This document shows, one piece after another, positions 53,242 through 60,804 of a stretch of DNA of 64,000 bases. The translations under genes and the position numbers were made by a program. This stretch comes from DATFTE01 sp963802575 (GTDB lineage: Bacteria > Acidobacteriota > Terriglobia > Terriglobales > Acidobacteriaceae): positions 1-64,000 of the forward strand of contig CAWDJF010000007.1 of assembly GCA_963802575.1 (NCBI GenBank). Direction: 5' to 3'. Position 1 is the stretch's first letter, and each line of letters opens with the position of its first letter. Under the pieces are notes generated by a model that made no database searches, had not been told where the DNA came from, and was given only the letters and a program-made list of their open reading frames with translations.

Positions 53242-54162
53242 ATGCAACGGCGATCGGTGAATACTCGTCTTAAATTGGGCTTGGGCATGCTGAGACCAAC
53301 GGCCGCGTTCGGCAATTCGCTAGGATTGATTCTGGCTATCCTCTTCGCCCTTCCCTGCGCCGGAGCGGACCAGGCGCAAATTCCCGCCGTAGAACTGGTT
53401 CGCCGCACGGTGAACAACGAGATCAACTCCAACGATGGCAATGTCCACTACATGTTCAAGGATCTCAAGAAGACCCCCGGAGGCTCGCAGACCAAGTTGC
53501 TGGTGGAAACGCAGGAGGCAACGGCCGGGCTCCTGATTGAGATCAATGGGAAGCCGTTATCGCCGCAGCAGCGTCACGATGAGATCGCCCGCATCGAACG
53601 ATTTGCCGAAAGTCCCGAGGAACTGCGCAAGAAACAAAAGCAGGAAAAAGAAGAGACCGAGCACGTCACCCGAATTATGAAGGCGTTGCCGGACGCGTTT
53701 CTCTACGAGCCGGATGGAACCGTACCGGGCGCCGAAGGACTTGGCCGTCCCGGCGATGAACTGGTTCGGTTGAAGTTCCGTCCTAATCCAAACTACAGCC
53801 CACCGACGCACACCGAGCAAGTTCTCACCGGCATGACGGGGTACATCCTGATCGATACCAATTACTTCCGCATTGCCAAGATAGACGGAACACTGATGAA
53901 GGAAGTGGGCTTTGGATGGGGCATCCTGGGGCACCTCGATAAGGGCGGACGCTTCGTCGTGCAACAGACGGACGTGGGCGACAATCACTGGGAAATCTCG
54001 CGTATGGACCTGTCATTCACCGGCAAGGTTCTGTTCTTCAAGAGCCTGAACATCAAGTCGACGGAGATCTACAGCGACTTCCGCCCCGCGCCGTCGAATC
54101 TGACTTTTGCGCAAGGAGTCGAACTGCTGAAGAAGCAGGAAGCGGAGATCGCGCAGAAATAA
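53242..54162 (+). CDS. Secreted protein of unknown function
   Basis: 306 residues from ATG 53242 (an in-frame GTG lies 9 bases upstream). A hydrophobic signal region (GNSLGLILAILFALPCAGA) is followed by a helical, Glu/Lys/Gln-rich segment (PEELRKKQKQEKEETEHVTR) and then a beta-rich part (GMTGYILIDTNYFRIAKIDG, HWEISRMDLSFTGKVLFFKS). The last part resembles outer-membrane lipoprotein-sorting-like or LolA-type folds, but the match is weak. Divergent from bactofilin. Very common style in Acidobacteriota. Confidence 0.75.
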   Translation: MQRRSVNTRLKLGLGMLRPTAAFGNSLGLILAILFALPCAGADQAQIPAVELVRRTVNNEINSNDGNVHYMFKDLKKTPGGSQTKLLVETQEATAGLLIEINGKPLSPQQRHDEIARIERFAESPEELRKKQKQEKEETEHVTRIMKALPDAFLYEPDGTVPGAEGLGRPGDELVRLKFRPNPNYSPPTHTEQVLTGMTGYILIDTNYFRIAKIDGTLMKEVGFGWGILGHLDKGGRFVVQQTDVGDNHWEISRMDLSFTGKVLFFKSLNIKSTEIYSDFRPAPSNLTFAQGVELLKKQEAEIAQK

Positions 54163-54385
54163 CCCCAGTACCCAGTACCGAGTACCCAGTACCGAGAAAA
54201 AGCAAACCTCAAAACCCTTGCCGATACCTGCTGCTAGTCGCGAAGCGACGCCAGATGTTAGCCCGGCACGTGAGTGCCGGGTGGGAGCGCAAAAACGATT
54301 CGAGTCCCTTCAGGGACGGCAGCGCTCCCAGCCTGATGTGACAATTGTCACCGCCATCTTCTCTCCGATCGCCTAAATTCCATTC
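54163..54385. other. Gap with short tandem repeat and hairpin
   Basis: CAGTACC(C/G)AGTACC units (54166-54197) form a short tandem array; a CCCGGCAC GTGA GTGCCGGG hairpin lies at 54262-54281. No gene. Confidence 0.75.
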
Positions 54386-55162
54386 ATGACCACAGCCAAC
54401 GACCGTGCGCGCTGGATACAGGGTCCGTCCGCCGAATGCGGGCCTGTGCGAAGTGTTCAGAATCCTTACCGGCTGGTGCTGCTCGGCGCGCCCGGGGTCG
54501 GTAAGGGCACCCAGGCCGAGTTGCTGCATCAACAGCTCCGGGCCTGCCACCTCTCCACGGGAGACGTCTTTCGCGCGGCTAGCAAAAGTCAGTGCGAACC
54601 GAGCCCGGCGATGAAAGCCGCCGCGGAATACATGCGCCGCGGCGACCTGGTGCCCGATTCGACGGTGTGGGAGATGGTTCGCGAGCGCAGCGGCTGCCTG
54701 CATTGCAGCGGAGGGTTCATTCTCGATGGATTTCCTCGCACGCTGGGCCAGGCCGAGTCGTTGAAGCAACTGATGCAGGACGAGGGGCTCGCGCTGACCG
54801 CAGTCGTGAACTATGAACTGCCACAAACCGAAATCGTTTCGCGCTTGAGCGGGCGCCGCACCTGCGAAACCTGTAAAGCGGTGTTTCATGTGACGGAGCG
54901 TCCGTCGAAGACCGCGAATGTGTGCGACCGCTGTGCAGGCCGGCTGTTTCAGCGGGAAGATGATCGTCCGGAATCAATCAAAGTGCGGCTGGAAGCTTAC
55001 GAGCGCAGCACCGCGCCGTTAATTGAGTTCTACGAGAAGCTGGGATTGCTGCTGACGGTGGCCGCGACGGGATCGCCGGATGAGATTTGTGCGCGGACGG
55101 TGGCAGGATTGGCCGTGCGGCAAGCTACTTCTTGCCAAACACTTCCTTCAGCAATGCAGTAG
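54386..55162 (+). CDS. adk: Adenylate kinase-like protein with zinc-type lid
   Basis: 258 residues, with about 27 N-terminal residues more than classic Adk. P-loop LLGAPGVGKGTQAELL, NMP-binding STGDVFRAASKS, GFILDGFPRTLGQAESL, and the lid RRTCETCKAVFHV...CDRCAGRLFQREDD with four Cys as zinc ligands. R residues VRLEAYERSTAPLIEFYE complete the core. It converts AMP and ATP to ADP. The insert after STGDVF carries Pro-Ala instead of the usual Glu-Leu/Met pattern, so nucleotide specificity may differ. Probably not the main adk, which normally sits in the ribosomal spc operon. Confidence 0.85.
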   Translation: MTTANDRARWIQGPSAECGPVRSVQNPYRLVLLGAPGVGKGTQAELLHQQLRACHLSTGDVFRAASKSQCEPSPAMKAAAEYMRRGDLVPDSTVWEMVRERSGCLHCSGGFILDGFPRTLGQAESLKQLMQDEGLALTAVVNYELPQTEIVSRLSGRRTCETCKAVFHVTERPSKTANVCDRCAGRLFQREDDRPESIKVRLEAYERSTAPLIEFYEKLGLLLTVAATGSPDEICARTVAGLAVRQATSCQTLPSAMQ

Positions 55163-55841
55163 TTTGCGCGGCAGGATCTTTGCGAATCTTCTTCTCTTCC
55201 TCACCCAGCATCAGGAACAGGCCGTCGAGCGTTTTTCCGACCACATACTTGTTGAGGTCGAATTGTCCGGCAAGGGCGCTGCCTCCGGGCGCCGTCGCCA
55301 GCACGTGATCGTACTGCTGTACGACTCCGACGTGCTCCATGGAACGCTGAACGATGGGAGAGAACGCGGTCGTCAGGTCCTGGGAACTGGTGCGCTTGAA
55401 GTAATCCGTGGCCGCGGTGTCGCTGCCGGAAAGAATTTTGCGTGCGTCATCGAAACTCATCTTCCTCACCGCCGCGATGAAAATCGCCTTCGCTTCGGGA
55501 GTGGCCTGCTCGGCGGCGCGGTTCATGCCAACTTCGAGTTCATCCAGGGACGCGCCCATGCCAAGCATCCGCATGCCCTTGCCAACGGTCTCTAATTTGG
55601 GCGGCAGCAGAATCTTGATGGCCTGATTCTTGAGAAAACCGTCCGGCCTGCCAGTCAAAGCCACGGCTTTACCGGTGCTCACCTGCAGGGCTTCTTTGAG
55701 ACCCGCGACAATCTTGTCATTGCTGAGTCCCGCAGTGCTGTGCTGATTGAGAGTGTCGCCGGCTTTCTTGAGGATGTCGTCAAGCTGGGCGTGCGATAGA
55801 TAGGACGAGAACAGGATGACCGTGAGGAAAAATGCTCGCAT
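55125..55841 (-). CDS. Secreted DUF4197-family protein
   Basis: 238 residues from the ATG at 55841 (MRAFFLTVILFSSYLSHAQL), a clean signal peptide. The rest is all-helical: GLSNDKIVAGLKEALQVSTG, IKILLPPKLETVGKGMRMLG, AIFIAAVRKMSFDDARKILS, and the end GKTLDGLFLMLGEEEKKIR, matching the DUF4197 pattern. Function unknown. Its 3' end overlaps the convergent adk-like gene by 38 bases. Confidence 0.85.
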   Translation of the reverse strand: MRAFFLTVILFSSYLSHAQLDDILKKAGDTLNQHSTAGLSNDKIVAGLKEALQVSTGKAVALTGRPDGFLKNQAIKILLPPKLETVGKGMRMLGMGASLDELEVGMNRAAEQATPEAKAIFIAAVRKMSFDDARKILSGSDTAATDYFKRTSSQDLTTAFSPIVQRSMEHVGVVQQYDHVLATAPGGSALAGQFDLNKYVVGKTLDGLFLMLGEEEKKIRKDPAAQTTALLKEVFGKK

Positions 55842-56199
55842 GGTGTGCTCCTGGGACAGAAGTCTACTCTTGAACGAGGGGCGCGGCTGTGAGGCGCAGG
55901 CTAAAAGCGAAAACAAGGCTGCGGCGTGAGGCGGTCCATGGAGATTAATCGTCCTTTCGTCAGGCGTCATTGGGTGTGTGCTTGCAAGACCGCAATTTCG
56001 CGATAGGGTTCCACCGGAAACGGTCTCCCACAAATTCGGCACACTGCACTGTGACGCCTGTCCTTTAACGAGCCGCACCATCCTCTGTACCGTTATCCCG
56101 AAACACCATCCATCCGCATCGGCCCCCGTTCTACCGATTCCTCGAACCCAATCTGAGCTGTTTCAGGGATGGATCGCTTTCCGGTAAAAAGGAGCTTCT
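55842..56199. other. Gene-free divergent gap
   Basis: No repeat or RNA recognised. AAAAAGGAGC lies before the ATG at 56200. Confidence 0.5.
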
Positions 56200-57648
56200 A
56201 TGCAACGCAATAGATTTCTATCTGTGCTGCCAGCACTGAGCCTTTTAACACTCGTGCTGTTAGTTCTCGCGGCTCCCTCAGCGCAGGCGGGATCGGGAAA
56301 ATTTCAACCGCACACAGACTATGCCACCGGAGGCGGTGCTAGTGACATAGCCATAGGTGACTTCAACCAAGATGGCAAGATCGACTTGGTGACCACGAAT
56401 TGTGACTCCAACACGGTCAGCGTCCTAATGGGCAATGGCGATGGAACCTTTCAAACTCACGTGGACTATGACACCGGGCTGTGTCCGCATTCCGTAGTGG
56501 TTGCAGACTTCAACGGTGACGGCAAGATGGACATGGCGGTCGCCAACACTAACAGCAACAACGGCCCTGTTAGCATCTTGTTGGGCCGAGGTGACGGGAC
56601 CTTCCAGCCCCAAATCAATACTACGGTCAGTTATCCCGATAGCCTGGCGGCCGGCGATTTCAACAACGATGGAAAACTTGACTTAGTGGCCGTGACCGCA
56701 TTGGGAAACCAACCGAATGTTTATGTGCTCTTGGGCAATGGTGACGGCACATTTCAAGCACCGGCACTTTACGCGACATGGATTCCAGATTTTGTAGTCG
56801 TGGCGGACTTCAATGGGGACGGCAAATTGGATATAGCGACGATGGGGGGCAATCAACTCGGCGAATTGTGTGTGCTGATGGGGAATGGTGATGGGACGTT
56901 CCAGCCCTATCTGACGTACGGGGTCGGATTTTTCCCTCCCGATGGACCTTCCGTGGCCGTGGCAGACTTCAATCACGACGGCAAGATGGATGTGGTAGTC
57001 GCCGACGAATGCGGAACCAGCATGTACTGCAAGCAGGGCACGGGCTTGGTGTGGATGATGCTGGGCAACGGCGATGGTACGTTTCAGACACCCGTCAGTT
57101 ATGCTTCGGGCGACGCCGCCGGCATCGCGGTAGGCGATTTCAATGGCGATGGAAAGCTAGACGTGGTCACTAGCAACTACGCCGACGTGGCGAAGTCAGT
57201 CACCGTGTTGCTTGGCAATGGGGATGGAACGTTTCAACCCCAGGCGAATTATCCGCTTGGTCAGAGCGCCAATGCGGTCGCGGTAGCAAACCTGAACGGG
57301 GATGGAGCCTCGGATTTGGCGGTGGCTGACAACTCGGTAAGCATTCTGTTGAACAGCGGCGGTACACAGATGACTCTTGCCAGCTCTTCGAATCCCTCGA
57401 GCTTCGGACAGACAGTAACTTTCACGTCTACCGTACCCGCCACTTTCAAGACGGTGGGAACACCGAGCGGAACGGTCACATTCGTGGACGGTGCCACGAA
57501 ATTGGCGACGGTCCCATTGGCTTCAGGGCAAGCTATCTACACTACCTCGACCCTGACGGTGGGTAACCATAGGATCCGAGCCATCTATTCCGGCGACCGC
57601 CGCTTCAACCCGAACCAGCAGCAGTTGTTGCAGGCAGTGACGCAGTAG
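56200..57648 (+). CDS. Secreted FG-GAP repeat protein with Ig-like C-terminus
   Basis: 482 residues with strong Shine-Dalgarno AAGGAG. Signal peptide ends PSAQAG. Seven FG-GAP/VCBS units follow: IAIGDFNQDGKIDLV, VVADFNGDGKMDMAV, AAGDFNNDGKLDLVA, VVADFNGDGKLDIAT, AVADFNHDGKMDVVV, AVGDFNGDGKLDVVT and AVANLNGDGASDLAV. Each has the D-x-N-x-D-G calcium loop of integrin-alpha-like propellers. The end (SSFGQTVTFTSTVPA to SGDRRFNPNQ) is an Ig-like domain of the BIg3/DUF11-like type. Likely extracellular; binding partner unknown. Confidence 0.93.
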   Translation: MQRNRFLSVLPALSLLTLVLLVLAAPSAQAGSGKFQPHTDYATGGGASDIAIGDFNQDGKIDLVTTNCDSNTVSVLMGNGDGTFQTHVDYDTGLCPHSVVVADFNGDGKMDMAVANTNSNNGPVSILLGRGDGTFQPQINTTVSYPDSLAAGDFNNDGKLDLVAVTALGNQPNVYVLLGNGDGTFQAPALYATWIPDFVVVADFNGDGKLDIATMGGNQLGELCVLMGNGDGTFQPYLTYGVGFFPPDGPSVAVADFNHDGKMDVVVADECGTSMYCKQGTGLVWMMLGNGDGTFQTPVSYASGDAAGIAVGDFNGDGKLDVVTSNYADVAKSVTVLLGNGDGTFQPQANYPLGQSANAVAVANLNGDGASDLAVADNSVSILLNSGGTQMTLASSSNPSSFGQTVTFTSTVPATFKTVGTPSGTVTFVDGATKLATVPLASGQAIYTTSTLTVGNHRIRAIYSGDRRFNPNQQQLLQAVTQ

Positions 57649-57798
57649 GGCGAGAAAGTAGTCGAGGCCGGGTGCGCCGTGGAGGGCGTTAGCGCGAGTT
57701 AGCGCCCGCCTGTTCGCCGGACCTCGGACCGTGAGTGCTATGGCGATTGCATCAATCGACCTTGTCTCCCCGCCTTGGGCCTCTGTAATGTAGTAACG

Positions 57799-58212
57799 AT
57801 GGGAGAATGGGAGCAGCGAAATCCGAAAATCTCGGACCTTCGGGAAGAGCTAAAACGGAGTCCCGCGAACCTTGAGTTAGCGAACCGCTATTGGCGTGCT
57901 CTTGCTGGAGACAGGGCGAAGAATGAGGCGGATTATCGGAGCGGCAGAGATGTCATAGAGGCTTACCGCGAGGCTGCGCTGCTGTCGAAAGAGGGTGTTG
58001 AAGCGTTCGCATGTGCCTACCAAGAACTGTTCAACATCAGCGGTGAGATTCCCCGTACGGCCTTCTTCGACGAGTCTTTGGTTCTGTCGCTCAAGGCAAA
58101 GCTCCCGGAAATGGCGGAGATCGACCGCAGAAACGTCGAATGGATTCTCCATTCAATTGGAAGCCAGATTAGGAAAGAAAGTTTTGGCGAGAATGGGACC
58201 TGGGGCTCTTGA
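57799..58212 (+). CDS. Protein of unknown function
   Basis: 137 residues from ATG 57799 (MGEWEQRNPKISDLREELKR). All-helical with regular charged pattern: SPANLELANRYWRALAGDRA, VIEAYREAALLSKEGVEAFA, SLVLSLKAKLPEMAEIDRRN. This resembles TPR-like helical repeats but no family is recognised. The 3' end runs into the decayed gene that follows. Confidence 0.6.
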   Translation: MGEWEQRNPKISDLREELKRSPANLELANRYWRALAGDRAKNEADYRSGRDVIEAYREAALLSKEGVEAFACAYQELFNISGEIPRTAFFDESLVLSLKAKLPEMAEIDRRNVEWILHSIGSQIRKESFGENGTWGS

Positions 58213-58224
58213 CCCGCCCGAGGC

Positions 58225-58523
58225 TACTGGCAAAACGCCAGCAACAAGTATCTTGGGTTCAAGTTCCTAACGGCAAGACTCATTTTGGCTGGGTGCGGTT
58301 CAGCTCAAGAAAACGCTTTGCAGGGTTGGGGTAGCGATGAATGGCTATGCCTACAAAACCATCGCCAACAAGTCTATTCGTGCGGGCCAGACATCAGGGA
58401 CCTATGGAGACGAGAGATCTGATCATTCCTGCCTTACCCGAAAAAACTCCTACCCTCGGTCTGCTCGCCCGCGGTGCCGAAGCACTCGACATCTGGCGCA
58501 GGGGAGATGAAGCATCAGAATAA
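58225..58523 (+). pseudogene. Decayed paralogue of the secreted protein at 1967-2743
   Basis: Pieces in three frames match the C-terminal third of the 1967 gene: YWQNASNKYLGFKF (58225), then THFGWVRFS (58278, compare HYGWARVRV), then NGYAYKTIANKSIRAGQTSG (58340, compare TGYAYETVPNKKIVAGKTSG), then KTPTLGLLARGAEALDIWRR near 58449 (compare EPLTLGLLARGA). Three indels separate them and the N-terminal two thirds is gone. The intact C-terminal tail LGLLARGAEALDIWRR is best seen here. Confidence 0.75.
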
Positions 58524-58614
58524 GCTCGCGGTGGCTGTTCATCTGTTTTTGCATCCGTAAGGGTGCACTCCAGAGTCAATGAATGTAATCGAGATTTGCG
58601 ACAGATAACCAGCT

Positions 58615-59223
58615 TCACTGAATGCTAATGAAGCGCTTGCCGCATTTCCAGAGGTAGAGGCACGTTGCCGAGCGAAATCTTGAATGCGCCTCGGCCCGAG
58701 CAAGGCTGCAAGCATCCGGGCAGATACAGGGCGGCGGTGCAGTGGTTGCAATGACGATATGGTCCTCCGCCTGGGTCACCGTCGATTTGGGAGCAGCATC
58801 GTTCGTCGGTTTGGAGGGATCGAACGTGCAACAACATGGGTCGGGATTCATTTCCCGCGACGGTTGGAAGGAAAATGTTAGTGACACACTGCCATTCAAT
58901 GTGGCGCATCCAAGACATTCGAACTGGGAATGCTTTGCGCTGTCCAGTGCGGCCTGTACCAACATCGGATGCCCACCGATGGTTGTGACAGACTCGATGC
59001 TTCCATCAGAATGAATTGTCACATTCAGCTTCACGTCTCCGGCAATCATGGCTTGCCGTGCAAGTGGCGGGTAGACCGGGGGAAAGAGTCTGGTTAGAAC
59101 GGCATGGGGCGTGCGATTTGCATTCTCGGGTTTGCCTTGTGCCATCGAGTTTCCGGGGGATGCCGAATATAACAATGCAAGCGTTGCCAACAACAGAGCC
59201 GAAAACCTCAGGGGTAGCCACAT
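58615..59223 (-). CDS. Secreted TonB C-terminal-domain protein
   Basis: 202 residues. Signal peptide (LRFSALLLATLALLYSASPG). TonB_C-like fold about 45-115: FPPVYPPLARQAMIAGDVKL, TIHSDGSIESVTTIGGHPML, AALDSAKHSQFECLGCATLN. The C-terminal tail is rich in Cys and Pro (NPDPCCCTFDPSKPT, PPPCICPDACS), unusual for TonB and perhaps metal-binding or disulfide-linked. No TM-anchored Pro-rich linker, so it may not be an energy transducer despite the domain. Confidence 0.8.
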   Translation of the reverse strand: MWLPLRFSALLLATLALLYSASPGNSMAQGKPENANRTPHAVLTRLFPPVYPPLARQAMIAGDVKLNVTIHSDGSIESVTTIGGHPMLVQAALDSAKHSQFECLGCATLNGSVSLTFSFQPSREMNPDPCCCTFDPSKPTNDAAPKSTVTQAEDHIVIATTAPPPCICPDACSLARAEAHSRFRSATCLYLWKCGKRFISIQ

Positions 59224-59453
59224 GAAGAAAATTATAGAGTCACGCTAGCATTGACGAGGCATTACTGCTGTAACCAGGCGTTAGCACGTTTTGACCACTG
59301 GTCAATGAGCGATATCGCGATGTTACGCCAGTCAGGACCTGACACCGCTTTTTCGGCGGCGATCACCCTTGTGACTCCATCAGTTCGTTAGTTTTGCCAG
59401 TTCCGCTTCTCCGTTCGCTCACTATCCTGATTGCGGCTTCGCAGGAGGACGGA
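59224..59453. other. Gap with TATCGCGATGTTACGCCA repeat
   Basis: Repeat copy at 59311-59330 following CTGGTCAATGAG. No gene. Confidence 0.6.
59311..59330. repeat. Dispersed repeat word GATATCGCGATGTTACGCCA
   Basis: 18 of 20 bases recur at 59928-59947 (GCTATCGCGATGTTACGCCA), in gaps on either side of the small membrane-protein gene; a weaker copy GTTATCGGGATGTTACGACA lies at 60413-60432. Confidence 0.75.
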
Positions 59454-59825
59454 ATGTTGGCATCGTCCATCGGATGGATACTCATAATTTCAGGGATCGG
59501 GACGGCTGCCGGTAGCCTTGCTGTCGCTCTTTTTCCCAAACTGGTTGCGCAATTAGCATTCGGAGCCCAGAGTCCTGACGCCCTGAACATTTTCCTCATC
59601 CGGCATTGGGGAGCATTGCTCTTTGTGGTCTGCGCGCTGACCGTGTACTGCGCGTACGTCCCCGCTACTCGCGTCCCGATCTTAACGGCTGCCATCATCG
59701 AGAAGTTAGTTATCGTTGTGCTGATCTTTTTCGGACCCGTGAAACGGACGGCCGCGATGACAGCCGTCGCTCTTCTGGATGGCACCTTGGCGGTTTTGTT
59801 CGTTGGATATCTTGCCGGCCTGTAG
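59454..59825 (+). CDS. Small four-helix membrane protein of unknown function
   Basis: 123 residues from ATG 59454 (MLASSIGWILIISGIGTAAG). Four hydrophobic helices: IGWILIISGIGTAAGSLAVAL, WGALLFVVCALTVYCAY, ILTAAIIEKLVIVVLIFFGP and AMTAVALLDGTLAVLFVGYL. Short loops, charged only at RHW and KLVAQ. No family recognised. Flanked by two copies of the TATCGCGATGTTACG repeat. Confidence 0.65.
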   Translation: MLASSIGWILIISGIGTAAGSLAVALFPKLVAQLAFGAQSPDALNIFLIRHWGALLFVVCALTVYCAYVPATRVPILTAAIIEKLVIVVLIFFGPVKRTAAMTAVALLDGTLAVLFVGYLAGL

Positions 59826-59927
59826 CAGTTGGCAATTGTGCCACGGAGGCAAAGCGCAGCCACAGGTGACGCAACCAGGCGATCACAGGTTTGCGTTTTT
59901 TATTCGCCACAATCTGGGTCGATAAGT

Positions 59928-59947
59928 GCTATCGCGATGTTACGCCA
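59928..59947. repeat. Second copy of the TATCGCGATGTTACG repeat
   Basis: GCTATCGCGATGTTACGCCA, preceded by CTGGGTCGATAAGT (compare CTGGTCAATGAGCG upstream of the first copy). Confidence 0.75.
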
Positions 59948-59997
59948 ACAGCCCACTCGACGTTTTTCCTTCTTTGAGTTCGCGTTCGCCATGCCGG

Positions 59998-60312
59998 TTA
60001 TGGGATTGGGTCGGTCGACTCATAGTGCTGAACAAACTCCGGATGCGTCAGCAGGTACCGGTCATCCTCGGGGTAGTACCGGGAGCGCGAAATATCGTCA
60101 CCGGCGAAGGCTTTGATGGCCGCCTCGTCCTTCCACCAACTGAGGGTGACAATCTCGGTTCTTTCCAAATCGAGATCGCGCGTCGCAATCACCGCACCAA
60201 GGTTTCCCTCGGTGCGCAAGTATCCGGCGAGTCCAGTCGCCGTTACATACTGCACATACTCTTTTTTCAGGGCACGGCGTATTTCCGCGCGCCACTCTCT
60301 CAGAATAGCCAT
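59998..60312 (-). CDS. ABM-like (dimeric alpha-beta barrel) protein
   Basis: 104 residues. Ferredoxin-like pattern of the antibiotic biosynthesis monooxygenase superfamily: AEIRRALKKEYVQYVTATGL, AVIATRDLDLERTEIVTLSW and DEAAIKAFAGDDISRSRYYP. Members are small oxygenases or dye-decolorising-type proteins, but many have unknown roles. Stands alone between repeats. Confidence 0.7.
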   Translation of the reverse strand: MAILREWRAEIRRALKKEYVQYVTATGLAGYLRTEGNLGAVIATRDLDLERTEIVTLSWWKDEAAIKAFAGDDISRSRYYPEDDRYLLTHPEFVQHYESTDPIP

Positions 60313-60804
60313 GTGAACTCCTTAAATATCGCCGGCGGCCAACACCTGCGCGTGGTGACGTGCTTCCGACCATTTTTGCCGCTCGAAGACCGTGCTTGCA
60401 GGGTCAACCAGCGTTATCGGGATGTTACGACATCAATCCCTGAACGGGGGGTCCAGCTAATCCGTCTGACGCTCGTATGCTCCCATGTCGCAGCCGCCGC
60501 TGTCTTCCTCGTCGGGACGTGGCGCGCCACGTTGATCGGTCTTCAGCAGATGTCACCCGGCGGAAAATAGTACCCACTCAGCGCGTTTCCAGTTTCTGCG
60601 CCAAGAATGTTTCGCTTGACATCAGTGCTGGATAGAGCACATCCTTTGTGGCGCAAATGTGGGGGGCCTTCTCTGCAGCCCATAGTTCCCATCGGTCTCC
60701 TTTCACAGCTTGGGCTTTGAGAACCACAGGGGCCCACAATCGCCGCCGCCGAAGCTCCCAGCGCGGAATCAACGGAAAATGCCTTTTCTGAGTAGGAGCC
60801 AGCC
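60313..60804. other. Gene-poor gap with a repeat and an uncertain minus-strand small frame
   Basis: Contains the GTTATCGGGATGTTACGACA repeat (60413-60432). On the minus strand AAAGGAGACCG precedes an ATG at 60692 that opens a 49-codon frame to 60543; its composition is not convincing, so no gene is called. AGGAG before 60805 belongs to the esterase. Confidence 0.55.

Noticed and set aside
56200..57648. DNA tandem repeats in the FG-GAP gene
   Set aside because: They are protein-level repeats with diverged codons, not DNA repeats.
60543..60692. 49-codon minus-strand frame with a good Shine-Dalgarno (AAAGGAGACCG)
   Set aside because: Composition and lack of any recognisable pattern do not support a gene; recorded as a possibility only.
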